Shown here: positions 32,973 to 40,634 of the stretch, piece by piece
Position numbering within the stretch: position 1 is the first letter of the stretch
Layout of the letters: the number at the start of each line of letters is the position of its first letter
NCBI RefSeq assembly: GCF_023036475.1
Contig: NZ_JAJQKI010000001.1
Coordinates: 372,001-436,000 of the forward strand
Length of the DNA: 64,000 nucleotides
Direction: 5' to 3'
Origin: Bacillus pinisoli
GTDB lineage: Bacteria; Bacillota; Bacilli; Bacillales; SA4
Program-made: the position numbers and the translations under genes
The notes under the pieces: model-generated
The model's input: only the letters and a program-made list of their open reading frames with translations
The model's database searches: none
Told to the model about the DNA's origin: nothing

Positions 32973-33146
32973 ATGTTCTATCATCAATATGAATTGCTAG
33001 CCAAACAGAGAGTAACTGATCTTGAGCGAAAATCGTTAAACGCATGGAAGTTTCGTTCTATAGAAACCAATGCATCATTTAATCACCCTGCACCTAAAAA
33101 AGAAGCAAATCTTGCTTGCACACCTCGACCTTGTGTCAGTTGCTAA
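32973..33146 (+). CDS. small protein with cysteine-rich C-terminus (57 aa)
   Basis: A 57-residue hydrophilic protein beginning MFYHQYELLAKQRV and ending ACTPRPCVSC, so three of its last nine residues are cysteines and none occur before. It has a good ribosome site (AAGGAGTGATAGC) and is the first gene behind the quadruple operator. No family recognised. The tail could bind a thiophilic metal or metalloid, or be a redox substrate of the thioredoxin encoded downstream; both ideas are inference. Too short for a default ORF cutoff of 60 codons, so it may be missed by automatic annotation. Confidence 0.72.
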   Translation: MFYHQYELLAKQRVTDLERKSLNAWKFRSIETNASFNHPAPKKEANLACTPRPCVSC

Positions 33147-33200
33147 AGATTCTTACCTAGTTAAGGTTAGAAGGCTCCGTCTACTTGAGCCTTTATCTTT
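33144..33200 (+). other. intercistronic hairpin
   Basis: AAGGCTC (33171-33177) pairs with GAGCCTT (33187-33193), enclosed by AAAGAT and ATCTTT, with a small ACCT/AGGT stem to the left. Weak T tract, so it may be an attenuator or a processing site between the first two genes of the operon. Confidence 0.5.
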
Positions 33201-33244
33201 ACTCGTAAAAAGTTCAAACTATCCTTTAAAAGGAGTTTTAATTT

Positions 33245-33457
33245 ATGACAGTTAATCATGCAAGTGTGTTAAAAAAAGAGTATTTTATAGCCTATTTCAA
33301 TCTAGTCTTACGTTCAAGAGCTTCTACACTTATGGAAGCAAAAGAATTAATTTTTACGTTATTTTTCCATCAGAAACCAGAGCAATATGGAAATGAAACG
33401 TTTAACCAATTTTTACTTGCCTATGAGGAATTAACTCAGCGAGAAATCTGTTGTTAA
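33245..33457 (+). CDS. small protein ending in vicinal cysteines (70 aa)
   Basis: A 70-residue, mostly helical soluble protein (SVLKKEYFIAYFNLVLRSRA, EAKELIFTLFFHQKP, FNQFLLAYEELTQ) ending E-I-C-C. Ribosome site AAAGGAG ten bases before the ATG. No family recognised. Second gene of the operon; like the first protein its only cysteines are at the extreme C-terminus, a shared design that suggests thiol chemistry with the downstream thioredoxin or a bound metalloid. Confidence 0.7.
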   Translation: MTVNHASVLKKEYFIAYFNLVLRSRASTLMEAKELIFTLFFHQKPEQYGNETFNQFLLAYEELTQREICC

Positions 33458-33558
33458 CGTTTCACTAGTTCATTTTCTTTGAAATTCTAGTAAATATATA
33501 TATATTATTGATAACAAGGAATGAAATTTGCTCATTCCAAAGAAAAGGAGGAAAAACG

Positions 33559-33870
33559 ATGTTACGAAATTTAGCTGAAAACGAATTCGAAACAGCCGTC
33601 ACCCATTCTGAACTACCTGTTGTTCTAAAATTCACTGCAGATTGGTGACCTGGTTGCAGACAACTGGCTCCAGTTGTAGGTAGTGTTTCAGAGGATTTAT
33701 CTGGAAAAGTTGAGTTTTATAGTGTTGACGTAGACAAAGCTCCAGGTTTAGCTAGAAAGTTTGGAATCATGAGTATTCCAACTATGGTCTTATTTAAGAA
33801 TGGTGAAGAGGTTGACCGAGTGACAGGAGCACTTCCTGAAGAAGCGGTAACTGAATTTTCAAGCCAATGA
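33559..33870 (+). CDS. thioredoxin with in-frame TGA at the active site: probable selenoprotein
   Basis: Read through TGA at codon 30 (33646-33648), this is a complete 103-residue thioredoxin: strand VVLKF, active site A-D-W-U-P-G-C-R-Q-L-A-P (U30, C33), KVEFYSVDVDKAPGLARKFG, the cis-proline loop S-I-P-T, then VLFKNGEEVDRVTGALPEE. TGA stands exactly where the nucleophilic Cys belongs, and everything on both sides is intact, in frame and led by AAGGAGG. A palindromic hairpin follows the TGA. This is best explained by selenocysteine insertion; a nonsense mutant is the alternative. Third gene of the operon, with a strong terminator. An automatic caller would miss or split it. Confidence 0.72.
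33646..33683 (+). promoter_or_regulatory. candidate bacterial SECIS element
   Basis: Starting at the TGA, ACCT (33648-33651) can pair with AGGT (33678-33681), and ACAACTGG (33660-33667) pairs with CCAGTTGT (33670-33677). The apex lies about 22-23 nt from the TGA, close to the E. coli fdhF spacing as I recall it. Part of the hairpin encodes the conserved Q-L-A-P-V of thioredoxin, so its symmetry is only partial evidence. Confidence 0.55.
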
Positions 33871-33905
33871 AAAATGAGCAGGTGAATATACCCTGCTCAT
33901 TTTTT
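33871..33905 (+). terminator. terminator of the thioredoxin operon
   Basis: AAATGAGCAGG, loop TGAATATA, CCTGCTCATTT, then a T run. It starts immediately after the final TGA stop. Confidence 0.9.
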
Positions 33906-33908
33906 CAT

Positions 33909-33931
33909 GCTCTTTTCTAAAACTTTGTTGC
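33909..33931 (+). repeat. dispersed repeat copy (GCTCTTTTCTAAAACTTTG)
   Basis: GCTCTTTTCTAAAACTTTGT then TGC. Shares 19 of 20 core bases with 34140-34163 and with the minus strand of 10600-10621. Confidence 0.6.
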
Positions 33932-34074
33932 TTTTTAAGCTAATACTTCTAAATATCCACCCTATTTTGTACGAAAAAACGAAGTAATAATTGGTAGAAA
34001 AAAGCAACTCTCTCTATTTAAAGGACTGGACGTTGTACAATCTAGTAAAAATCTCGCTACCTGAGATTTTTAAG

Positions 34075-34101
34075 AAAGCAACAATCTTTACGAAAACAGC
34101 C
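34075..34101 (-). repeat. dispersed repeat copy, inverted and diverged
   Basis: Minus strand: GGCTGTTTTCGTAAAGATTG then TTGCTTT. It can pair imperfectly with the flanking plus-strand copies, giving alternative long hairpins across 33.9-34.2 kb. Confidence 0.5.
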
Positions 34102-34139
34102 TTTTTTATTATTAATCCCTTCTGTTAATGATTGTGAAA

Positions 34140-34163
34140 GGCTCTTTTCTTAAACTTTGTTAC
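34140..34163 (+). repeat. dispersed repeat copy (GGCTCTTTTCTTAAACTTTG)
   Basis: GGCTCTTTTCTTAAACTTTG then TTAC. The 33906-34289 stretch contains these three repeat copies and no gene that I can see. Confidence 0.6.
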
Positions 34164-34289
34164 TGCAACGTAAATAAACTCACTACAGAATCAACGGAAA
34201 CATCCTCAAGAAAATATTTTGAATGACGACTTCTAAATTTTTCAGAATAATGTAAAATATATATAGAGTAAAGAATGGGGGCTATATAT

Positions 34290-34532
34290 ATGAACGGAGT
34301 AGATACAAAAACAATCATTGAGATTGCAGCAAAAGCAGCTGAATTTCAATCCAGTATTGTCCTACGTGCCAACAATAAGCATATCGATGTGAAAAGTATT
34401 TTAGGGTTAAGTGTTACGTTAGTAACGGCACAACAATATTTACTTGAGATACACGGTCCTGATGAAAATGAAGCCAAGACAGCCATGGTTAAGGTATTTG
34501 AGAAAAATGGATTGAATGTAAAAGTTGTTTAA
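34290..34532 (+). CDS. HPr-like protein with Asp in place of the active-site His
   Basis: An 80-residue protein with the HPr fold: IIEIAAKAAEFQSSIVLRANNKHIDVKSILGLSV. The regulatory serine is kept (S36, KSILGL). Exactly 31 residues before it, where His15 of HPr should be, there is an aspartate (D5). It therefore cannot carry PEP-derived phosphate but could be a target of HPr kinase, like Crh. Start at ATG 34290 after ATGGGGG; the in-frame ATG at 34275 is part of that site. Monocistronic. Confidence 0.8.
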   Translation: MNGVDTKTIIEIAAKAAEFQSSIVLRANNKHIDVKSILGLSVTLVTAQQYLLEIHGPDENEAKTAMVKVFEKNGLNVKVV

Positions 34533-34548
34533 AATTTAACTTTTAAAG

Positions 34549-34582
34549 GAGGTCAGCAACCAGGCGCTGACCTCTTTCTTTT
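34549..34582 (+). terminator. terminator between convergent genes
   Basis: AGGTCAGC and GCTGACCT arms with an eight-base loop, followed by CTTTCTTTT. Serves the HPr-like gene and lies at the 3' end of the molybdoenzyme gene. Confidence 0.85.
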
Positions 34583-36944
34583 ATTCACCAAGAAGATTTG
34601 CTTCTTCATCCTCTGTTTGTTTCTCCACATATTGTACATCTTTTCTAGCATGATAACGATCTGCCTTTTCAAGATGTACAGTAATATTGTAATCAGGAAT
34701 TCCTGCGTATTTCTCATATCGACCTTTTGGTAATAAGAAATTACCTTCTGGAAAATGAACTTCTACATTACCTTTCGCAATTTCTACAAATTTGGCTTTG
34801 CCTTGAAAGACACCAAAACCGTTGTATAAGACGACTGCCTCACCTTCAACAATGCTTAAACGATGTGCATCTTCAGCACTCATTAGTACATCATAGCGAC
34901 CTGCCCCATTTAGTGGATCGATTTCACTATACACCATTGAATTAAATTGTTTCCCTCGACGCGTCGTGACAATAAACTGATCTTCTTTCTTGCCGAGTGA
35001 CGGAATCTCAACGGAAATGAGATTGCCTTTGCCATCGGCTGTTGGACATATACCTTCTTCACATAGCCATGCCCCACCCCATTGGAACACATCACCCGAT
35101 TCTTTTAGCTGCTGAATTCCATCATAGTTTGGATTAGCAACAGCAATTTCTTCACGGATTTTAGCTGCATCTTGAAAATCAACAAGATGAGCTGTTTCTG
35201 GTTTCACCCGTTTGGCCAAGTCAATATATATTTTCCATTCTGCCCTAGCGTCTTCAATTTCATTTTTATTACCGGTGAGTTCTGGAGAGAAATAGACCAT
35301 TCTCTCAGTAGAAGTAGATGTTCCCCCACCATCTTGTTCATAGCGTGTCTTTGCTGGAAGTAGAATGACTGCTTCCTTCGCGTCAACTAATGCCGAAGTA
35401 TTTAAAATGATATCTTGATGAACTCGGATGTCCAATTCCGACAATGCCTTTTCTATAAACGTTGGCTCTGGCATGGTCTCTAGAAAATTTCCACCACTCA
35501 TATAATACAGTTTTATTTTCCGTTCATGATCATCTGGAAGTAGAATATTCTCTAAGGTAACACCTACAATGTCCCCTTGCCATTTTGGTAGTGGAAAGTT
35601 CCAAAGTCTCTCAACTCTTTCTGTGTTTTTTTCATTATAGTCGCCACCCGGTAATACAAACGGGTCACATCCCATTTCACCTGTGCCTTGAACACCAGAG
35701 TGACCGCGAAACGGCATAAGCCCATTATACTTTCTCCCTAGATGACCACGTAATAATGCTAGATTCGAAACTTGTGAGATATTATCCGTCGCAAAAGAAT
35801 GCATCGTTAGCCCCATTGCCCAGACATACACGGCGTTCTTAGAAGCCGCCAGTAGTTTGGCTAATTCTCCAATGCGTTCTTTTGTTACACCAGATGATTT
35901 CACAATTTCGTCCCAAGTGTAATCACTGGCCTTTTGTTTCATTTCTTCATAACCGTTTACATGAGACTGGACAAATTCATGATTCACGGCAGCTCCTTCT
36001 TCTCGTCCTTCCATCTCAAACCAGTGCTTCATGATTCCATACATAAATGCAATGTCCCCACCTATATTCACTTGATAAAAATCATCTGCAATTTTCGTTC
36101 CAAACAGTGCAGATTCCGCAACAGAAGGGATCCAATATTTATCCATCGCAGGTTCTTTATAGGGATTGATGACGATAATCTTGGTTCCTTTCTTCTTCGC
36201 GGCAAGCATATACTTCGTTGAGACGGGAGAGGAGTTGGATGCTACACTTCCAAAGAATAAAATTACATCCGTTCCAATCCAATCCTGGTAATTACAGGTC
36301 GAAGCTCCGACTCCAACCGACCGCTTCATCGCTGTTTTTGAAGGCGAGTGACAGATTCTAGAGGAATTATCAATATGATTCGTCCCCAGAAAACGAGCGA
36401 CCTTCCCTGCCACATAATACGTTTCATTCGTAATTCCTCTACTTGTTAAATAGAAGGCATATTGTTTAGGGTCCAGCTGTCGCATCTTATCTGCAATCGT
36501 ATCCATCGCTTCATCCCAAGAAATACGAGAGAACCTTCTCTCTCCTTTTCTCCTAATCATCGGATAAGGAATTCTCCCCAACTTACGCAATTCCGTACTA
36601 TCCAATTTCTTTAACTCATCTATGTCCGCATGCAACATCTCTTCCTTAATAGCCGGCATCGTACTAAGCCTAAGAATATTTAAACGAGTCGTACACACAT
36701 GTGGCCCCTTCAACGTTTGATCCGAAAGACCCGCAACCCCAAGCGCACACCCATCGCACACACCTTTCGTCAATATCTTCGTCGCGTAACTTAGATTATC
36801 CTTATTCTCCAATACCACCTTCATCGTATCGCGAATATGCTTCGGCTTCACTTTCCCCAAGCCAAAAGGAATGGGACTAACCCAATGCTTAGGTTGAGGT
36901 GTTTTTGACATTTTCTGAGGACCAGGATGTTTACTGTTTCCCAT
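34581..36944 (-). CDS. FdhF/YdeP-family molybdopterin oxidoreductase
   Basis: A 787-residue molybdenum enzyme of the formate-dehydrogenase-like YdeP group. N-terminal cysteines C63-x2-C66 and C84 form part of an Fe-S-type segment (KGVCDGCALG). The molybdopterin domains follow (KQYAFYLTSRGITNE, GTDVILFFGS, PGGDY), with a C-terminal molydopterin dinucleotide-binding domain. The residue aligned with the metal ligand appears to be C198 in RICHSPS, so it is not a selenoprotein. It is preceded by an OFA transporter gene on the same strand, so the substrate may be formate or a related acid; the YdeP group is functionally unsettled. Confidence 0.88.
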   Translation of the reverse strand: MGNSKHPGPQKMSKTPQPKHWVSPIPFGLGKVKPKHIRDTMKVVLENKDNLSYATKILTKGVCDGCALGVAGLSDQTLKGPHVCTTRLNILRLSTMPAIKEEMLHADIDELKKLDSTELRKLGRIPYPMIRRKGERRFSRISWDEAMDTIADKMRQLDPKQYAFYLTSRGITNETYYVAGKVARFLGTNHIDNSSRICHSPSKTAMKRSVGVGASTCNYQDWIGTDVILFFGSVASNSSPVSTKYMLAAKKKGTKIIVINPYKEPAMDKYWIPSVAESALFGTKIADDFYQVNIGGDIAFMYGIMKHWFEMEGREEGAAVNHEFVQSHVNGYEEMKQKASDYTWDEIVKSSGVTKERIGELAKLLAASKNAVYVWAMGLTMHSFATDNISQVSNLALLRGHLGRKYNGLMPFRGHSGVQGTGEMGCDPFVLPGGDYNEKNTERVERLWNFPLPKWQGDIVGVTLENILLPDDHERKIKLYYMSGGNFLETMPEPTFIEKALSELDIRVHQDIILNTSALVDAKEAVILLPAKTRYEQDGGGTSTSTERMVYFSPELTGNKNEIEDARAEWKIYIDLAKRVKPETAHLVDFQDAAKIREEIAVANPNYDGIQQLKESGDVFQWGGAWLCEEGICPTADGKGNLISVEIPSLGKKEDQFIVTTRRGKQFNSMVYSEIDPLNGAGRYDVLMSAEDAHRLSIVEGEAVVLYNGFGVFQGKAKFVEIAKGNVEVHFPEGNFLLPKGRYEKYAGIPDYNITVHLEKADRYHARKDVQYVEKQTEDEEANLLGE

Positions 36945-36966
36945 TGCAATTCAACCCCTTTATCGC

Positions 36967-37003
36967 ATTAACGCATCGGGGGCCAGGCCCCCAATGCGTT
37001 AAT
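36967..37003. repeat. perfect intergenic palindrome (GGGGGCC core)
   Basis: CATTAACGCAT-C-GGGGGCC, a central A, then GGCCCCC-A-ATGCGTTAATG: arms of 19 bases with one mismatch. It lies between the OFA transporter and molybdoenzyme genes with no T tract. GGGGGCC/GGCCCCC hairpins of this kind recur in Bacillus intergenic regions as far as I recall. Confidence 0.7.
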
Positions 37004-37043
37004 GTAGTAAATTAATTTATGATTATGATGATTATGATTATGT

Positions 37044-38288
37044 TTATGCAGCTTCTGATTTACTTTTTAGTTGCTTAATATCAATTCTAACTAGAATTGA
37101 AGCCAGGAGTGCTATGACAAAGAGACCACCAAAGAAGGTAAGGCTTCCTGCGTAGCTGCCTGTTGTGTCTTTGATGTACGCCGCAAATTGCGGACCAGCA
37201 AGTCCAGCAGCTGCCCAGGCAGTTAGGATATATCCGTGGATCGCACCAAGTTGCTTCGTACCGAATAGATCTCCAATGTAAGCCGGGATGGATGCAAATC
37301 CGCCACCGTAGCAGGTGTAGACAACAATGAGCATTCCAACGAACAACCATTGAATCGATGTAGATGGTAGTAGGAAAAAGATAATAATTTGCAGCACAAA
37401 GAATGTGGTGTACGTATTTGGTCTTCCAATGTAGTCAGACGCTGAGGCCCAGCCGATCCGTCCGAGTCCATTAAAGATACCAATTGCACCAACTAAAGCA
37501 GCCGCTGCGGCTGCACTAATGCCGATCGCTTCTTGTGCTAGTGGTTTTGCGACAGCGAGTACGGCAATTCCGCATGTTACATTAATAAATAACATTATCC
37601 ATAGGTACCAGAAACGACGTGTTTTAACGGCTTCATTCGCTGTTAATTGTGACAGATCAAGTGGGGCCTTTGCCTTACCGGACTCCACTTTCTCCTTAAA
37701 CCCTTCTGGCATCCAGCCTTCTTCCGGTTTTTCTAAGTATAATGAGGATAAAAGCATAATAATAAAATAAACAATTCCCAACGTATAAAAGGTTACCGCC
37801 ACACCGTAGGACTCAATAAGATAATTCATAATGGGACTTGCTATTGCCGCCGAAAACCCAAAGCCCATAATAGCTAATCCTGTTGCCATCCCTCGTCGAT
37901 CAGGGAACCATTTTACAAGAGTGGACACAGGGGCAATATAACCAACTCCCAATCCTACTCCACCAAGAACTCCATAGAATAAATACAGTAAGTATTTAGA
38001 TTCTAACTGCACCGCTAATCCAGACCCTATTAACCCAATACCAAAGAAGATTGCTGATAAAAGTCCTGCTTTTTTAGGTCCATGTTTCTCTACAAAATGA
38101 CCTAAAAAGGCAGCTGAAAATCCAAGGAAAAGGATGGCAATACTAAAAGCCCATGCTACTTCTTGATCGCTCCAGCCAAACATGTTCTTCAATGGATTCG
38201 TAAAATTACTCCAAGCATATACTGACCCAATTGAGATATGAATTCCTACAGCCGACAACGCGATTAACCATCTGTTCTTTGTCTTCAC
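37044..38288 (-). CDS. OFA-family MFS transporter (oxalate/formate antiporter type)
   Basis: A 414-residue major-facilitator protein with twelve helices. OFA features: the N-terminal GSVYAWSNFTNPL, GLGVGYIAPVSTLVKWFPDRRGMATG after helix 4, and SIPAYIGDLFGTKQLGAIHGYILTAWAAAG in the second half. Members exchange oxalate, formate, lactate or pyruvate. Immediately upstream of the FdhF/YdeP-type gene on the same strand with about 100 bases between, suggesting a shared substrate, probably formate; inference from context. Confidence 0.88.
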   Translation of the reverse strand: MKTKNRWLIALSAVGIHISIGSVYAWSNFTNPLKNMFGWSDQEVAWAFSIAILFLGFSAAFLGHFVEKHGPKKAGLLSAIFFGIGLIGSGLAVQLESKYLLYLFYGVLGGVGLGVGYIAPVSTLVKWFPDRRGMATGLAIMGFGFSAAIASPIMNYLIESYGVAVTFYTLGIVYFIIMLLSSLYLEKPEEGWMPEGFKEKVESGKAKAPLDLSQLTANEAVKTRRFWYLWIMLFINVTCGIAVLAVAKPLAQEAIGISAAAAAALVGAIGIFNGLGRIGWASASDYIGRPNTYTTFFVLQIIIFFLLPSTSIQWLFVGMLIVVYTCYGGGFASIPAYIGDLFGTKQLGAIHGYILTAWAAAGLAGPQFAAYIKDTTGSYAGSLTFFGGLFVIALLASILVRIDIKQLKSKSEAA

Positions 38289-38863
38289 TCTCTTCCCTCC
38301 ACTTCTTTCGTCCGTTAAACGAATTGTTCATAAGTACAGCTATGATAGCGCTCTACAGGTTCGCTATAAAGCTACCATCATAACAATACCCGTGAAGGAA
38401 ACAAATGTGACAACTTAACCCGCTCAGTTTATAGCCTTACAAAGTAAACGCTCTCAGTCTTTACTACATGAATATGGCTAATCCTGTAGAAATAGAATAA
38501 TTTGTTCAGATTTCCCCTTATTGAAAAAAAAAACAAGTATCGTTGTTACCAGAATGGGCATCAATCGTTTCTTCATATTAAACACTCCTTAAGTGTTCGA
38601 GACTCATTTCTGAAAAAATCTGCCTATTGCATAGCTAGGACTCTACTATCCCGTTTTTCTAAGATAATAGATTACCTGCTTAAGTAACATTTCATTAAAC
38701 AAGTTGTTCGGATTGAACATTCTCTAATATTCATACATATGTCAAAAAGAGACCGTACTCTCTTTACAGGAGAAGTATGAATAGTGAATAGTACTGTAGT
38801 GATTTGTCTCTATGATTAATGTTATACTAGCTTTTGCGCAATGATAAATAAGGAAGTGTGAAT
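38289..38863. other. gene-free region
   Basis: About 570 bases with no convincing ORF on either strand. It should hold the promoter of the OFA gene. GATAGCG and CGCTATA near 38346-38375 could form a small hairpin. Short apparent ORFs here lack ribosome sites. I see no known RNA or repeat. Confidence 0.4.
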
Positions 38864-39040
38864 ATGAAAAGATTGAATTATGTCATCCCTATAATGATTA
38901 TCGTTTTTATATTAGCGTTACGAATCCTAAATAATAATTATCCTGAACTAAGTAATCAAACAAATGGACTGATAGCACTAGGTGGCTCCATACTATCTGG
39001 TGCTATTAGCTTTTTTATGTTTCGTAAAGAGCAGGAGTAG
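38864..39040 (+). CDS. small two-helix membrane protein
   Basis: A 58-residue protein with two hydrophobic segments (YVIPIMIIVFILALRIL and GLIALGGSILSGAISFFMF) and a short charged tail. Start at ATG 38864, nine bases after AAGGA; an in-frame GTG two codons earlier is too close to that site. Own terminator downstream. Function unknown. Confidence 0.6.
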   Translation: MKRLNYVIPIMIIVFILALRILNNNYPELSNQTNGLIALGGSILSGAISFFMFRKEQE

Positions 39041-39057
39041 GTTATAGCCGATTAAAA

Positions 39058-39086
39058 AAGAAGAAGAGTGGGTGCTCTTCTTCTCT
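39058..39086. terminator. bidirectional terminator
   Basis: GAAGAAGAG, loop TGGGTG, CTCTTCTTC. The T run is on the minus-strand side (after the spoVR gene); the plus side ends TCT. It separates two convergent genes. Confidence 0.8.
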
Positions 39087-39103
39087 ACATATACATGGTA
39101 AAC

Positions 39104-40513
39104 CTACAAATACTTCCGATGAATCCCCTTCCCATCATACGTAAAGCAAACGCCTTTCCCTTCCACCATGGACTCCATATGCACCGTTCTTCCCCAGAGC
39201 TGGTGAATGTACGGCATTACTTTTTCTAGGTATTTAAGGTCCAGTTCAATCCCTTCATACCAATGTTTCAAGTAAAGCTCTCCGTTTCGCAAATAATCGC
39301 CATCATTGACAGTGATATACGGAAAACCACCATTTACTCGCATACTGACGAGTTGATCTCTTACATGTTCCCATTCTTTATCAACAATTTTGTAATCCTT
39401 TCCTTGCTTCTGGAACAAGTACATATCCTCTCTCATAACAAGATCTTTTGTTAAGTAGTTGCGAAGGAAAGAGATATCCGATTCGATTTCACGGACTTCA
39501 TACATTTTTTCACGGCCTGAGCCTGGTTTCACACCGAGTCGCAACATTTCTTCCGTCGGGTTATTCCAACGCTCTTCAATGTCCTCAAACATTTTGTAAC
39601 CTAGATAATATGGGTTAATACTTGTTTTGGAAGGTTGAACGACACCTGCATTTAGCTTGGCAAATTCAATGACTTCATCTGAAGTAAGGTCCATTTCGCG
39701 AATGATGCGGCTATGCCAGAACGAAGCCCAGCCTTCGTTCATGATTTTTGTTTCTAACTGAGGCCAGAAATACAGCATCTCTTCTCGCATCATGGTAAGA
39801 ATGTCACGTTGCCAATGTTCTAAGTCTCGGCTGTATTCTTCAATAAATAGCAGGATGTCCTTTTCAGGGTTTGGAGGGAATTTCTTCTTACGCTTAATCT
39901 TTTTCTTTTCTGGGGCATTGCGCTTATCTAAAGACCACAAATCATCATAAGGAGTAGAGGCAGTAGTTTCTTCATACTCTTCTTCCTCTAAATCATAAGC
40001 AAGCTTCGGCCTCATTAAAGAAGGATCGATATGTTCTTGAATGGCTAATACTGCATCTAGGAAGGTCTCTACTTCCTTCTTTCCATATTCATGTTCATAC
40101 TGAGCAATTCTCTCGGCAGTCGCTGACATGCTTTCAACCATATCTCGTTTCGTGTTTTGGAACCTAATGTTATTTTTAAAAAAGTCACAATGCGCCAACA
40201 CGTGAGCCACAATTAATTTATTTTGGATAAGGGAATTGGAATCTAATAGGAAGGCATAACAAGGATTAGAATTGATGACAAGTTCATATATTTTACTTAA
40301 ACCTAAATCATAATGAAGCTTCATCTTATGAAATTGCTTTCCGAAGCTCCAATGAGAAAATCTGGTTGGCATTCCATAAGCACCAAATGTATAGATAATA
40401 TCCGCAGGACAGATTTCATAGCGCATCGGGTAAAAGTCCAGTCCAAAGCCTTTAGCAATCTCCGTTATTTCTTCAATCGCATATTGTAATTTCTTTTCAT
40501 CTTCGGTTCTCAT
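39104..40513 (-). CDS. spoVR: SpoVR family protein
   Basis: A 469-residue member of the SpoVR family, linked to spore cortex formation in B. subtilis and widespread in bacteria with unknown biochemistry. Diagnostic blocks: [34 protein letters not shown] near the N-terminus, [13 protein letters not shown], and [17 protein letters not shown]. The start at ATG 40513 (MRTEDEKK) has GGGGAG six bases upstream. An acidic/basic linker (about 180-215) differs between species. Same-strand neighbours DUF3889, M14 peptidase and yhdB match the B. subtilis order. Confidence 0.95.
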   Translation of the reverse strand: MRTEDEKKLQYAIEEITEIAKGFGLDFYPMRYEICPADIIYTFGAYGMPTRFSHWSFGKQFHKMKLHYDLGLSKIYELVINSNPCYAFLLDSNSLIQNKLIVAHVLAHCDFFKNNIRFQNTKRDMVESMSATAERIAQYEHEYGKKEVETFLDAVLAIQEHIDPSLMRPKLAYDLEEEEYEETTASTPYDDLWSLDKRNAPEKKKIKRKKKFPPNPEKDILLFIEEYSRDLEHWQRDILTMMREEMLYFWPQLETKIMNEGWASFWHSRIIREMDLTSDEVIEFAKLNAGVVQPSKTSINPYYLGYKMFEDIEERWNNPTEEMLRLGVKPGSGREKMYEVREIESDISFLRNYLTKDLVMREDMYLFQKQGKDYKIVDKEWEHVRDQLVSMRVNGGFPYITVNDGDYLRNGELYLKHWYEGIELDLKYLEKVMPYIHQLWGRTVHMESMVEGKGVCFTYDGKGIHRKYL

Positions 40514-40605
40514 GCTCATCTCCCCTTTTTGATTGCTTATCACAATCTATGATAAAAACGCGGGAAAGATGAAAATAGTTAGTGAATAACCTGTTTATTA
40601 ACAAA

Positions 40606-40634
40606 ATAAAAAAGCTACTCTAATGGTAGCTTTA
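40606..40634 (-). terminator. terminator of the DUF3889 gene
   Basis: Minus strand: AAGCTAC, loop, GTAGCTT then TTTTATTTTG. The stem begins inside the stop codon region. Confidence 0.8.

Noticed and set aside
33070-33255. 61-codon ORF overlapping the first small gene of the thioredoxin operon
   Set aside because: Out of frame with the well-initiated 57-residue gene and without a ribosome site.
33559-33645. Reading the thioredoxin as a simple frameshifted or truncated pseudogene
   Set aside because: There is no frameshift: both sides of the TGA are in one frame and fully conserved. A nonsense mutation stays possible and is listed as the alternative.
34581-36944. The formate-dehydrogenase-like enzyme as a selenoprotein
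   Set aside because: The residue expected to ligate molybdenum appears to be an ordinary cysteine codon (RICHSPS), and the frame has no internal TGA.
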